Source: Planktothricoides sp. SR001
Lineage (GTDB): Bacteria > Cyanobacteriota > Cyanobacteriia > Cyanobacteriales > Laspinemataceae
Length of the DNA stretch: 54,736 bases
Assembly: GCF_001276715.1 (NCBI RefSeq)
Contig: NZ_LIUQ01000044.1
Location: forward strand, 1 to 54,736
Direction: 5' to 3'
The position numbers and the translations under genes were made by a program. Positions 17,332 through 27,237 of the stretch are shown piece by piece. Position 1 is the stretch's first letter, and each line of letters opens with the position of its first letter. The notes beneath the pieces are model-generated. The model was not told the origin of the DNA. It saw only the letters and a program-made list of their open reading frames with translations, and made no database searches.

Positions 17332-17640
17332 TTATAGCATCTTACTTTTGCATCGGTTTTTGCAGAAACCGGGTTTCTGCAAAAACCTCCCTGTGGAGAT
17401 GCCAAAATTATCGCAGAAACCCGGTTTTTTTCTTATCATTAAACGTCTTTTTGGTTCGGGGATGGGGCGATCGCATTCTTTGGCAGTTTCTATCCATTCC
17501 TGCATAATTACCTCTACATTTTGCACCGCTTCTTGATAGGTTTTTCCGTCAGCGGCACAACCCGGTAATTCTGGAACTTCAGCGATAAATGCTTGGTATT
17601 CTTGACTCCAATAGAGGATTATTTTATAATGAAGCATCAT
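17332..17640 (-). CDS. HicB-like protein with repeat-derived C-terminus
   Basis: I start it at ATG 17640 (MMLHYKIILYWS), preceded by GAGGTG; a longer frame begins at 17670. Residues 3-50 (YKIILYWSQEYQAFIAEVPE then LPGCAADGKTYQEAVQNV) are the HicB partial-RNase-H fold with the PELPGC motif. After PIPEPKRRLM the frame runs through the AGAAACCCGGTTTCT palindromes, which encode KKPGFCDN and LQKPGFCKN, so the last ~35 residues are repeat-derived. No hicA gene is adjacent, so it is an orphan, or acts on a distant partner. The fold is clear; the exact C-terminus is unusual. Confidence 0.8.
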   Translation of the reverse strand: MMLHYKIILYWSQEYQAFIAEVPELPGCAADGKTYQEAVQNVEVIMQEWIETAKECDRPIPEPKRRLMIRKKPGFCDNFGISTGRFLQKPGFCKNRCKSKML

Positions 17641-17700
17641 TTTCACCTCATACTTAGGTTCTTTCGGCATTAGGGAGAAAAATGTATTTGATACATAATT

Positions 17701-17870
17701 TCAGTCGGTGGGCTACGGCACGAATTAAAGTTATCTGTTTGTGGCCAAAATATCTGCGTGCCTAACCCACCCTACCCTTAATATGTCAGTCGGTGGGCTA
17801 CGGCACGAATTAAAGTTATCTGTTTGTGGCCAAAATATCTGCGTGCCTAACCCACTCTACCCCTGATCTA
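17701..17870. repeat. 85-base direct tandem repeat, two copies
   Basis: Copy one 17701-17785 and copy two 17786-17870 both start TCAGTCGGTGGGCTACGGCA and end near CCTAACCCACCCTACC. They differ at only a few bases (CACCC/CACTC, CCTTAATATG/CCCTGATCTA). A third, partial copy lies at 16650-16705. Confidence 0.92.
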
Positions 17871-17874
17871 AAGA

Positions 17875-17906
17875 AACCGGGTTTCTTCAAGAAACCCGGT
17901 TTCTGA
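17875..17906 (-). terminator. Palindrome pair downstream of ilvB, possible terminator
   Basis: AGAAACCGGGTTTCT followed by a short spacer and AGAAACCCGGTTTCT can fold into a long stem 23 bases beyond the ilvB stop. There is no long T-tract, so termination activity is an inference. Confidence 0.5.
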
Positions 17907-17928
17907 TTAATCAATTATTACAGTATCA

Positions 17929-19764
17929 TTACAGTTTTGTGCCACATTCAGAACAGCATTTATGGCTGGAAGGATTAACCGTATGGCAACTGGGACATTC
18001 TAGGATACTGTTAGCCAGCACCTCGGTTGCCGTCTGGGGTAAACCCATCATTTCGGTGTTGCTCTTTCCGGGGGCAACCATTGGGTAACAGTTTTCTGCC
18101 CGCTTCACATGGACATCTAAAATTACCGGGCCATTATGAGCTAACATTTGCGCGATCGCCCCTGGCAATTCTTCGCGAGTATTCACGGTAATGCCTTTAA
18201 TGCCGTAAACATTGGCTAACTTCACAAAATCCGGGGTGCCTTGTTCCAGGTCAGTGGCTTCATACCGTTCCCCATAAAAAGTTTCTTGCCATTGCCGCAC
18301 CATGCCCAACCAACCATTATTCAGGATGACGATTTTTGCCCCCACTTTGTAATGGGAAATAGTGCCAAGTTCCTGCATATTCATTTGGAAACTGCCATCC
18401 CCAGAAATGCAGATGGTTTCCACCTCTGGCAGGGCTAATTTCACCCCCACCGCAGCGGGAACACCATAGCCCATTGTCCCCAAACCTCCACTTGTCACCC
18501 ATTTGCGCGGGCCGGTTTTCAGGAATTGGGCTGCCCACATTTGGTGTTGACCCACGTCGGTGGTGTAGTACGCATGAGGGGCTTGGCGACACAACTCCAC
18601 AATCGCTTCTTGGGGGGAAAGGGTTTCCGAAGGATGGGGCTCTTCCAGGGGATATTGTTTTTGCCATTGGGCAATGCGATCGCGCCATGCTTTCGTTTGT
18701 TCTGGGTTCAATCCATTGCCCATTTCGTGATTGCGCCGCAACAGGTCGATCAATACCTGACGCACATCCCCCACAATAGGCACATCGGGTTTACGATTTT
18801 TCCCCACTTCTGCCGGGTCAATATCAATGTGGATTACCTTAGCGTCCTTGGCAAATGTATCTAACTTGCCGGTTACACGGTCGTCAAACCGCGCCCCCAC
18901 CGCAATCAACAAATCACAGTTACTCACTGCAAAGTTGGCATAAGCAGTTCCGTGCATCCCCAACATCCCCAGGGACAGAGGATGGTGCTCATCAAAAGCG
19001 CCTTTACCCATCAAGGTGGTGGTGACAGGAATTTTGAAATGTTCCGCCACTTCTTGAATTTCCGCATGGGCATTAGAGGCGATCGCGCCGCCCCCCACAT
19101 ACATCAACGGCTTACTGGATTCCCGAATCAATTGCAGGGCTTGATTAATTTGCCGGGGATTTCCTTTCACCGTCGGACGATATCCGGGCAAATGCACCGT
19201 CCCCGGATTAATCGGCTCATAATCACATTCCAAAATTCCCATATCCTTGGGGACATCAATCAACACCGGGCCTGGTCTGCCGGTACTTGCCAAGTGGAAC
19301 GCTTCTGCCACCACGCGAGCAATATCATTAGGATTGCGAATCACATAAGAATGCTTCACCACCGGCAAAGTAATCCCAAAAATATCCACTTCCTGAAACG
19401 CATCACTGCCAATCAAACCACTGGGAACCTGTCCGGTAATCGCCACAATTGGCACGGAATCGAGATAAGCAGTCGCCAAACCTGTCACCAAGTTGGTTGC
19501 CCCCGGCCCAGAAGTGGCCATACAAACCCCCACTTTTCCCGTAGCCCGGGCGTAGCCATCGGCTGCATGGGCAGCCGCTTGTTCATGTCTAACCAGAATA
19601 TGCTTCAGTTCCCCTGCGGCTTCAGCACGATAAAGTTCATCATAAATCGGCAGGTTTGCCCCACCGGGATAACCAAAAATATGCTGTACCCCGTGACGTT
19701 TCAAGCTATCAATCAAAGCAAAAGCGCCGCTCACTCTTTTAACTGTTACATTTTGCAGTTGCAT
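17929..19764 (-). CDS. ilvB: Acetolactate synthase large subunit with C-terminal zinc ribbon
   Basis: 611 residues from ATG 19764 ([11 protein letters not shown]), preceded by GAGG; a longer frame starts eight codons upstream. It condenses two pyruvates, or pyruvate and 2-oxobutyrate, in branched-chain amino acid synthesis, using thiamine diphosphate and FAD. Seen: [14 protein letters not shown], catalytic-Glu motif [28 protein letters not shown], and the cofactor motif GDGSFQMN...[12 protein letters not shown]. Beyond the usual end the protein carries [20 protein letters not shown], a four-cysteine zinc-ribbon-like tail not needed for catalysis. The regulatory small subunit is not in the window. 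The 820-base leader carries a 12-base tandem repeat. Confidence 0.96.
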   Translation of the reverse strand: MQLQNVTVKRVSGAFALIDSLKRHGVQHIFGYPGGANLPIYDELYRAEAAGELKHILVRHEQAAAHAADGYARATGKVGVCMATSGPGATNLVTGLATAYLDSVPIVAITGQVPSGLIGSDAFQEVDIFGITLPVVKHSYVIRNPNDIARVVAEAFHLASTGRPGPVLIDVPKDMGILECDYEPINPGTVHLPGYRPTVKGNPRQINQALQLIRESSKPLMYVGGGAIASNAHAEIQEVAEHFKIPVTTTLMGKGAFDEHHPLSLGMLGMHGTAYANFAVSNCDLLIAVGARFDDRVTGKLDTFAKDAKVIHIDIDPAEVGKNRKPDVPIVGDVRQVLIDLLRRNHEMGNGLNPEQTKAWRDRIAQWQKQYPLEEPHPSETLSPQEAIVELCRQAPHAYYTTDVGQHQMWAAQFLKTGPRKWVTSGGLGTMGYGVPAAVGVKLALPEVETICISGDGSFQMNMQELGTISHYKVGAKIVILNNGWLGMVRQWQETFYGERYEATDLEQGTPDFVKLANVYGIKGITVNTREELPGAIAQMLAHNGPVILDVHVKRAENCYPMVAPGKSNTEMMGLPQTATEVLANSILECPSCHTVNPSSHKCCSECGTKL

Positions 19765-20514
19765 AACTAATCCTCGTAATCTTCGCAAATGTTTTAGCTG
19801 TTGATGAATTCTGATGAATTCGGTTTAGGGATCAAAATTATCATGTCAAAATTTAGATAATTTTTATGTCCTTAATTTATATATAATTTTTCTCATACAG
19901 CGGGAATTATATAGCCCATATTTTTTATTTTGGTATTTTGACTTGATTGGGGATTTGATTGGGGATTTGATTGGGGATTTGATTGGGGATTTGATTGGGG
20001 ATTTGATTGAGGATTTGATTGGGGAGAGTTTGTCAGACTTACTCGGTGCAAATTTCCTGGGTAAGTCTGAGATTAGTCAGGTTTTCAGGTTAGTTTGCTA
20101 ATCGATTTCCTCTTCCTAGGAACTAATCTCTAATCCATATAAGGTAATGATCTCATGGTTCTTTGATTTGATTTATTAGTCACTCGTTTAAGGGATTCAC
20201 TTATTAATCATGCCCTAAAATTTCGGGATTGGCAATTTTCTTGATATTTATTTAAGAATATTCATATTTAGATAAATTTGTGTCCCGCTATTTCCCTTCG
20301 TGTACCGTTATTTGCCGCATATTGTCAGAAGATTATCACAAAATTTGTCAAAAAAGCTTAAAAAAAAATTAAATTTGTCTCAAATCCTTTCCTTTAGAAA
20401 CCAGGTTTCGTAGAAGTTACCCGGTTTCTTTGATCGAGGGACTTTTCTACCTCCTCTCCTCCCTTGGTCGATCGCAGGTGGATCGCTGGTTGGTAAATAG
20501 ACCCTAGTCTATCA
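19765..20514. other. Long intergenic region upstream of ilvB
   Basis: Bases 19943-20026 hold a tandem repeat (separate entry). 20397-20431 is a diverged AGAAACC...GGTTTCT palindrome. The rest is AT-rich with no supported gene. The ilvB promoter should lie in the part next to 19764. Confidence 0.6.
19943..20026. repeat. Seven-copy 12-base tandem repeat TTGATTGGGGAT
   Basis: Seven head-to-tail units; the sixth reads TTGATTGAGGAT and the last ends in GGGGAG. It sits about 180 bases upstream of the ilvB start. The near-identity of the units suggests recent slippage. Confidence 0.95.
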
Positions 20515-20571
20515 AAAACCCCCCAAGCATCCGTTTCTCCTGTGGGAAACGAGAAATTGGGGAGTTTTTAT
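20515..20571 (-). terminator. Bidirectional terminator-like hairpin
   Basis: CCCCAA (20521-20526) pairs with TTGGGG (20557-20562), and inside it CGTTTC pairs with GAAACG. The minus strand continues into TTTTTGATAG and the plus strand into TTTTTATAG. It lies 40 bases past the stop of the minus-strand gene at 20609, so it most likely ends that transcript. Confidence 0.75.
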
Positions 20572-20608
20572 AGTGAAAAATTCACTCTAAATGAATATTA
20601 TTTCACTG

Positions 20609-21667
20609 TTATTTCACCTGGAACTGAGTGCCACGATAACATCCTTGAAAAGAGGTTAACTGACTGCCGGTTAGCTGCTCCAGTTTAGTGACTAACGAAC
20701 TTGGAGATTGGGATTCCGAGGCATTCCATTCATACATGAAATTACCTAAAGATTGCCCGGTTTCTTCATAGCTATATTCTTGGACTAAGATATTTTCAAC
20801 TCCAAGTACCTGTTGATCGTGGTAGCCATTAACGATAATTTTGGAAATCACTGCACCGGGTTCTGCTTTAATTTTCCACTGTACAGGTTCATAGGCAGAA
20901 AGTGCTAGAACGATCGGTTGTTTTTGTTTGGCAATTTGCACCGTAACTTCCCCGGTTGGGCGGTAGTCAATGCGATGATCTCCACGGGCTTCATAGATGC
21001 CAATTAGATGCAGGGCAGATTGATTTTTGTTTTGGTTTTTGTAGGCAGAAAAATCTTGACTTCCCCCAGAACCACAAGGACTTTCTGAATTGACTGAAAT
21101 TACAGGATTTGTTGTGATATTGGTTCGGGTTTGGAACTTTTGGCAAGGAATTAATCCAGCCACTATTCCTACAGAGGCGATCGCGCCAATTGCTCCACCA
21201 ATGGGTAGCAGTTTTTTTAAGGATCCGAGTAAATTAACCTGAGTAATTTTCTCTACGGTTTCTTGCACTGCTACTTTAGTATCTCCCAGGACATCTCCCA
21301 GAAAATTGCTGTTGCCATCAAGTCCTGCTAACATGAGCAAACTTTCCGGGTTTTCCAGCAAGTTTTGGATGACTTTGGCTTCGCCGATATAGAGATTTCT
21401 GCTTTCTCGGTCGAGGAGTAACCAATATTGGTCCGTTTGATTTAGACCATAATCTTGAATTTGGGGTGCAATTTGAGGATGTTGCAGGAAAACTTGCCAA
21501 GCTAAAGCCGAACCAGTCCCGACATTTTTCCCATCGCTATACATTAATTGGTTAATGTCCGGTTCCCAGTGCCACGCCACCCAACGGCGTGGGTATTCAT
21601 AGCCGAGGGATTTTTCCAACCGCGCATGGGCAGTCAGGTTTAAAGGTTGAACTAATGGATTAGACAT
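20609..21667 (-). CDS. Hypothetical protein with one hydrophobic segment, 352 residues
   Basis: No family recognised. The N-terminal half is soluble-looking and rich in Trp/Tyr (YEYPRRWVAWHWEPDINQLM, QYWLLLDRESRNLYIGEA). One hydrophobic segment follows (LLPIGGAIGAIASVGIVAGLIP, ~152-173), probably membrane-spanning. The C-terminal part has a beta-rich look (HRIDYRPTGEVTVQIAKQ, PVQWKIKAEPGAVISKIIVN), which may be an extracytoplasmic domain. It has its own terminator (20515-20571) and appears monocistronic. Cytoplasmic N-terminus and outside C-terminus are inferred from the layout. Confidence 0.72.
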   Translation of the reverse strand: MSNPLVQPLNLTAHARLEKSLGYEYPRRWVAWHWEPDINQLMYSDGKNVGTGSALAWQVFLQHPQIAPQIQDYGLNQTDQYWLLLDRESRNLYIGEAKVIQNLLENPESLLMLAGLDGNSNFLGDVLGDTKVAVQETVEKITQVNLLGSLKKLLPIGGAIGAIASVGIVAGLIPCQKFQTRTNITTNPVISVNSESPCGSGGSQDFSAYKNQNKNQSALHLIGIYEARGDHRIDYRPTGEVTVQIAKQKQPIVLALSAYEPVQWKIKAEPGAVISKIIVNGYHDQQVLGVENILVQEYSYEETGQSLGNFMYEWNASESQSPSSLVTKLEQLTGSQLTSFQGCYRGTQFQVK

Positions 21668-21945
21668 CGATATTTCTCGCTGGTTTAAATAAAAAAAATT
21701 AGACCAAAGTTAGACCAAAGCTGGACAAAACCTAGGCCAAAACTAGATCGCACCCGGAACCGATATAGGCGATCGCCCAACAGAAAAGTTACAATTCAAA
21801 GAATTAACCACAGCCCGAATCGTTATCGGGATGTGTAGGGGCGATCGCCTAAAAATCTGGATTTCAGTAGAAGCCGTGATTTTTGCTAAAAATCTGCGGA
21901 TCGGCAAATCAGGCAACACCAATCACTGGCCATAGGAAAAAAACC

Positions 21946-24900
21946 ATGTTTACTCATTTTTTTATTAGGCGACCAGTCTTTGCCTCTGTCTGTTCCCTAA
22001 TCATTATTCTGATTGGGATGGTGGGATATACTCGTTTGCCCTTGCAAGAATATCCTAGCATCGACCCCCCAGCAGTCAATGTGTCCACCACCTATCCTGG
22101 TGCCAACCCCAGGGTGGTGGAAACGGAAATCACTGATGTGCTAGAAGATGCCATTAACGGCATTGAAGGGGTGAAAACGATGCGATCGGAAAGTCGCGAG
22201 TCCGTTAGTTCAATTACTGTGGAGTTTGAACTCAGCCGGAACATCGAAGAAGCCGCCCAAGACGTGCGAAGTCGGGTTGACCGTGCGATCGGCAACCTGC
22301 CGGAAGACGCAGAAACCCCCGTTGTCAGCAAACGAGACGGAGACTCATCGCCAATTCTCTGGTTTGCTGTCTACAGCGATAAGTTCAGCACCTTAGAATT
22401 AAGCGACTACGTTGATCGCTATGTGACTGATATCCTGGAAACCGTTCCCGGAGTCAGCAACATCATCATCAGAGGCGAACGGCGTTATGCCATGCGCGTC
22501 TGGCTCGATCCGGCAAAACTGGCCGCCCGCAACCTCACAGTCCTCGACGTAGAACAAACCCTCAGAGAACAAAACATCGAAATTCCCAGCGGCAGAATTG
22601 AGGGAAATACTTTAGAATATTCCGTCCGTACCCTCGGTAGACTGCAAACCCCGGAAGAGTATCAACAGTTAGTCATCAGAAAAAATCCTGATGGTTCCCA
22701 AGTTTACTTGCGCGACCTAGGAATAGTGGAAATTGGCGCCGAAGACGATCGCTCATTCGTCAGATTTAACGGCATAAATGCCGTAGGTTTAGGGATTGTC
22801 AAAATCTCTAAATCCAACACCCTGGATGTAGCCAACGGGGTGAAAGCGAAAATGGCTGAACTCGCCCAAAATTTTCCCGAAGGACTGAATTACCAGTTAT
22901 CTTTTGATACCTCGAAATTTATTAGTTTAGCCATCACAGAAGTGTGGCATTCTCTTTATCTTTCAATTTTCCTGGTAATTTTAGTCATCTTCTTTTTCCT
23001 GCGGGACTGGCGAGCCACCTTAGTTCCATCGGTGACAATTCCTGTCTCCTTAATTGGGGCATTTGGCATCATGTTCGCCCTGGGCTATTCCATTAATACC
23101 CTCACCTTATTTTCTCTTACCTTAGCCACTGGCTTAGTGGTGGATGACACCATTGTGGTGCTAGAAAATATTGTCCGTTATATCGAAGAAAAAAAGATGT
23201 CCCCCTATCAAGCGGCAATGGCTGGAGTGGGTGAAGTCGTCTTTGCGGTCATTGCCACTACTGTGGTGTTAGTTGCGGTATTTGTTCCCATTGGATTTTC
23301 CAGCGGCACCATCGGGCGATTACTCACGGAATTTTCCATCACCCTGGCAGGTTCGGTGGTGATTTCTACCATTGTGGCCTTAACTTTAGCCCCGCCATTA
23401 TCCGCGAGAATCTTAAAAAATCCATCGTCTATAACCCGTTCGCCAAGGAAAAGTTTACTCAACATTTTCTTTGGCTATATTGAAGTATTCTTACGCAAAG
23501 TCGAAAGAAGCTATCGCTGGTCACTGATCAAAATCATGCCATTAAAATTTGTCATGGTTGGGGGATTTTTTCTCTCTTTAGTATTGACTGTGATTTTATT
23601 TCAACAAATTCCTCAAGGCTTTTTACCTACGGAAGATAGAGGATCAATCTTTACCATCGTCAGAGCACCCCAAGGGGTTTCTCTCAGCTATACCGATAAC
23701 CTAATTCGTCAAGTCGAAGAAGTGTATAGCCAAGTACCAGAAGTGGAAACTTATTTTACTGTAGGGGCTTTCGGTCGAGGTACAGCAGGAGAAGTGAATC
23801 AAGGAATCGCATTTGTTAGACTCAAAGATTGGAGTCAGCGCAAAAATCCCGACCAATCCCAACAAGAAATCATTAATCGATTGCGGCCAAAATTTGGCGC
23901 AATTCCTGATGGAATTGTCTTGGCAACTAATCCCTCTTCTTTACCAGGGGCAGGATTTGGTCAAGCGGTAGAATTTGTCCTCCAAGGCCCGGATTTTGAC
24001 GAATTAGCCCAAGTTTCTGAGGAGTTTACTCGGCGAGCCCAAGAATTACCGCAACTGGTGAATGTTGATACAGATTTAACTATCAATAAGCCGGAATTAA
24101 CTATTTCCATTGATAGAAATCAAGCGGCTAACTTAGGAATTTCCGTGCGGGATATTGCGCGAACTATGCAAATTCTTTTAGGCGGGCAAAAAATCACCAG
24201 TTTTAATCAAGGAAACCGCCGCTATGAAGTCGTGGTTCAAGCGGAAAAAGAATTTCGTTCGACTCCCGAAGATATTCGTCAATTATATGTCCGCAATCGG
24301 GAAGGTCAGTTAGTTCCTTTGAGTAATTTAGTCACCATTACCCCCGACACAACGCCGCCCCAAATTAACCACTTTAATCGGTTTCGGGCTGCCCGAATTT
24401 CCGGAAGTGTAGCCCCCGGATTCAGTTTAGGAGAAGCCTTAGACGCTTTGGACAATTTAGCTAAAGAGGTACTTCCTGCGGATATGCGTACTGCTTTATC
24501 CGGTCAGTCTTTGGAGTTTAAAGAAGCGGGACAATCCACAATCTTTACTTTTGCCTTATCTTTGGCTTTTATCTTTTTAGTGTTAGCGGCTCAGTTTGAA
24601 AGCTATATTGATCCGATCATTATTTTGCTGGCGGTGCCGTTATCATTATTAGGTGCATTTGTGGCATTAATATGGGCAGGTTTGGAACTCGATATTTTTA
24701 GTCAGATTGGCTTAATTATGTTAATTGGTTTGGCAACGAAAAACTCGATTTTAATTGTGGAGTTTGCCAACCAGTTACGAGAACAAGGAATGTCAATTAC
24801 TAAGGCAGCAATTAATGCGGCAGAACTCCGCTTTCGACCGATTTTAATGACCGCTTTTTCTACCATTTTTGGCATTTTGCCCTTGGCATTTGCTACCGGG

Positions 24901-25059
24901 GCTGGGGCTGCTTCTCGCGTGTCTTTGGGCATGACTGTGGTGGGGGGAATGTTTGTCTCTACCCTGTTAAGTTTGTATGTGATTCCCGTGTTTTATGCGA
25001 TCGCGATGCAAGCCCAATATCGCTTAATGCATCATGGTCATAAGGAGAAAGAAGTGTGA
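21946..25059 (+). CDS. RND efflux transporter permease (HAE1/AcrB type)
   Basis: 1037 residues from ATG 21946 (MFTHFFIRRPVFASV), with AGGA upstream; the longer frame begins at a TTG inside leader sequence. It is an inner-membrane proton-driven pump of the AcrB class. Seen: the standard start FIRRPVFA, periplasmic porter domains (YPSIDPPAVNVSTTYPGA), the proton-relay pair in TM4 VVDDTIVVLEN (about D400/D401), and the second half starting PLKFVMVGGFFLSLVL with LIMLIGLATKNSILIVEFA. Length is normal for the family. No membrane-fusion protein or TolC-like gene is adjacent, so the partners must be encoded elsewhere. Substrate cannot be told from sequence. Confidence 0.95.
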   Translation: MFTHFFIRRPVFASVCSLIIILIGMVGYTRLPLQEYPSIDPPAVNVSTTYPGANPRVVETEITDVLEDAINGIEGVKTMRSESRESVSSITVEFELSRNIEEAAQDVRSRVDRAIGNLPEDAETPVVSKRDGDSSPILWFAVYSDKFSTLELSDYVDRYVTDILETVPGVSNIIIRGERRYAMRVWLDPAKLAARNLTVLDVEQTLREQNIEIPSGRIEGNTLEYSVRTLGRLQTPEEYQQLVIRKNPDGSQVYLRDLGIVEIGAEDDRSFVRFNGINAVGLGIVKISKSNTLDVANGVKAKMAELAQNFPEGLNYQLSFDTSKFISLAITEVWHSLYLSIFLVILVIFFFLRDWRATLVPSVTIPVSLIGAFGIMFALGYSINTLTLFSLTLATGLVVDDTIVVLENIVRYIEEKKMSPYQAAMAGVGEVVFAVIATTVVLVAVFVPIGFSSGTIGRLLTEFSITLAGSVVISTIVALTLAPPLSARILKNPSSITRSPRKSLLNIFFGYIEVFLRKVERSYRWSLIKIMPLKFVMVGGFFLSLVLTVILFQQIPQGFLPTEDRGSIFTIVRAPQGVSLSYTDNLIRQVEEVYSQVPEVETYFTVGAFGRGTAGEVNQGIAFVRLKDWSQRKNPDQSQQEIINRLRPKFGAIPDGIVLATNPSSLPGAGFGQAVEFVLQGPDFDELAQVSEEFTRRAQELPQLVNVDTDLTINKPELTISIDRNQAANLGISVRDIARTMQILLGGQKITSFNQGNRRYEVVVQAEKEFRSTPEDIRQLYVRNREGQLVPLSNLVTITPDTTPPQINHFNRFRAARISGSVAPGFSLGEALDALDNLAKEVLPADMRTALSGQSLEFKEAGQSTIFTFALSLAFIFLVLAAQFESYIDPIIILLAVPLSLLGAFVALIWAGLELDIFSQIGLIMLIGLATKNSILIVEFANQLREQGMSITKAAINAAELRFRPILMTAFSTIFGILPLAFATGAGAASRVSLGMTVVGGMFVSTLLSLYVIPVFYAIAMQAQYRLMHHGHKEKEV

Positions 25060-25405
25060 TCATAAAGAAACCGGGTTTCGCCGAAGTTACCCGGTTTTTA
25101 AACTGTTGATGGTTGATGGTTCATTAAATATGATAAAATGTTAGGGTGGGTAATTTTTGCCCGCCCTAACATTTTTTTGACTTTATAAATTATGTCATCA
25201 GTCGCGATCGCACTGAAAATCCTTCGTAGGGTGGGACGAGACGCGGCAGTGATTTTGGGATAAAAGCGATCGCCTTTATTCCGCGTCGTAGCCCACCAAA
25301 ACCAGCCTTCGTAGCTTGTAGGGTGGGCAATTCATAAATTAAATTCAAGCATGGGTTAATTTTATTGGTTAATTTTCAATTGCCCACCAGTTCTAGTGCG
25401 AATGC
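25060..25405. repeat. Block of palindromic repeats downstream of the RND gene
   Basis: AGAAACCGGGTTTCGCCGAA followed by GTTACCCGGTTTTT (from 25065) could be the RND gene's terminator. Next TGTTAGGGTGGG/CCCGCCCTAACA (25139-25171) forms a hairpin, then CGTAGGGTGGGACGAGACGC and GCGTCGTAGCCCACC (25225-25298) form a MITE-like pair, and TGTAGGGTGGGC (25318) recurs. No gene. Confidence 0.8.
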
Positions 25406-26904
25406 TTATGATTGAGTGTCTAACTCAAGCTGCTTAACCACTTCTTTTTGTTTCTCTGCACTTTTCACCACTTCATAGCTTAAACGCATATTTAATCTGG
25501 CTTGATTTTCAATAATATCTTTAACCGTGACAATCTGAATCTTATCATAACTCTGAGTCATGTATTTACTCCGATAAAATTCAGCATATTTTGCCGTTTT
25601 TAGCATATCTTTGGTGGGATTATCTAAGGTGATATGGCAATACTAGCATTTTCTAGGGTCATGGTTCCGATTAAGTCTCGGATATTTCCGGATTTGACTT
25701 TCCCAGATTTCACTTGGAAAATTATTTTTTCTGGTTCGTTTTTATCGCCTTGAAAATAGACAACGCCATCAATTCCTTGATCTGACTCTTTTTTGGTGTT
25801 AATGACTGATCGGTTATTGGTGTAAGTTAAAATTGCCCATTTTTCAAATTATTTCCGAGTGGGATCGTCCGCTTTATTGGCTAAGGCTATGGCATTTTCT
25901 ATATCTTTGGGAATCCCATTGAGTTTAATTTGTTCTAATACTCCCTTACCAAAGTATTAGTCTAATCTTTTTAAGATTAAACTAATACTTTGGTAGGTAA
26001 TATCAATGCCGATCCATTGTCGATTTAATCTTTGCGAAACCGCAACTGTTGTCCCACAGCCACAGTAAGCATCTAATACCATATCATTTTCATTAGAACT
26101 GGCTTGAATGATTCTTTCTAATAATGCTTCTGGTTTTTGGGTTGGATAACCTAACCGTTCTTTAGCTGATGGTGCAATAATTGGAATTTTCCAAACATCA
26201 GACATTTTCACTCCTTTAGCATCTTCATCTGTTGTTTGTGAAGGTACTCTTTTTCCGCTTTTGTCATGTCGAGAAACAATCTTTTTACTTCCAAACCGTT
26301 TTAAATTTGATGCAGCACGTTACTCTAAAAGTACGTTAAATAAGGATTTTTTATCATTTTTGGTGTAAAATAAAATTATGTCGTGATTTATAGAAAAACT
26401 TTTTTCTGCAACTGCCCATTTTTTATAACTCCAGATTATTTCATTTTGAAAATTGCCCATATGAACGCAAAAAACAGCATCTAATACTAATTTTAAATAG
26501 TGACTAGCTGTTGGATCGCAATGTAAGTAAAAACTGCCGGTAGGTTTTAAAACCCGATGAATTTCGGTGATTCTTAAAGTCATGCTGACCAAATAAGCCA
26601 GCAAACTGCCCTCTCTTAAAACATTCCTTAAGCCTGTAATTAAATCAATGCATTGCTGAGTGAATAAGCCATGATAGTTATCAAAAATTTCATGGATTCC
26701 TTGAATAGCGCGATCGTCCCATTCCCAAGTATCAATAAATGCTTGGGCTTGTGCTTTGTCCTCTGAACCAATATTATTGTAGATTTGATTATAATTACCT
26801 TTAGAGTTAAAAGGCGGATCGATATAACATAAGTCAACGGACTCATTTTTGATGTAGCGTCTTAAAACTTCTAAGTTGTCCCCGTAATAAAGCTGATTAA
26901 CCAT
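25406..26904 (-). pseudogene. Decayed DNA methyltransferase with C-terminal PD-(D/E)xK-like domain
   Basis: From ATG 26904: MVNQLYYGDNLEVLRRYI and motif IV DPPFNSKGNYN, then DAYCGCGTT, the order of a beta-class N4/N6 methyltransferase. A C-terminal part (DQGIDGVVYFQGD ... IIFQVKSGK, then NIRDLIGTM) resembles an Mrr-like nuclease, so the intact protein would have been a methylase-nuclease fusion. One frame is interrupted by TAA at 26320-26322, 25957-25959 and 25849-25851, and a frameshift near 25634 precedes the last piece (TLDNPTKDMLKTAKYAEFYR). Four lesions make it a pseudogene. Pieces between lesions keep good family sequence, so decay is recent. Confidence 0.88.
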
Positions 26905-27117
26905 ATTTTTTAGCCTACTTGCTTTTGTTGAGATTTCTTAATCTCCACTTTGCTCAATTACCACAATGCCATAAGCATCAGGGATTTAAATAAGCTTAAA
27001 AATCAGATTATGACGGATGTTTTGTGAATAAATATTAACTAAATGTCAGATTATCACGGAAAATGACGGGCATCAACTAAGCTATAATGGTTAAATCGAT
27101 TCGCCTGTCTAAGTTAA

Positions 27118-27237
27118 ATGAATGTAACAGGAGCTTTACAATTTGCCGATCGCTTAGTGTTTCAGCAAACAGAAAAGCACTTAGATGACTCTCAGAAAAT
27201 AGCTGTAGCTACAATAAATCGGTCGGCTGGGTCTTGA
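27118..27237 (+). pseudogene. N-terminal fragment of an NB-ARC/vMAP-type STAND gene
   Basis: Reads MNVTGALQFADRLVFQQTEK then HLDDSQ, the well-known first helices of the helix-turn-helix domain at the N-terminus of many cyanobacterial NTPase-WD40 and vWA-MoxR-associated proteins. Near 27190 the sequence changes into antisense of a PIN-domain gene and stops. A TATAAT lies at 27083-27088. Only about 25 residues of a protein that normally exceeds 1000 remain. Confidence 0.65.

Noticed and set aside
18952-19770. 272-codon plus-strand frame
   Set aside because: Antisense of ilvB; its sequence is His/Arg/Gln-rich as expected of a shadow frame, and ilvB is certain.
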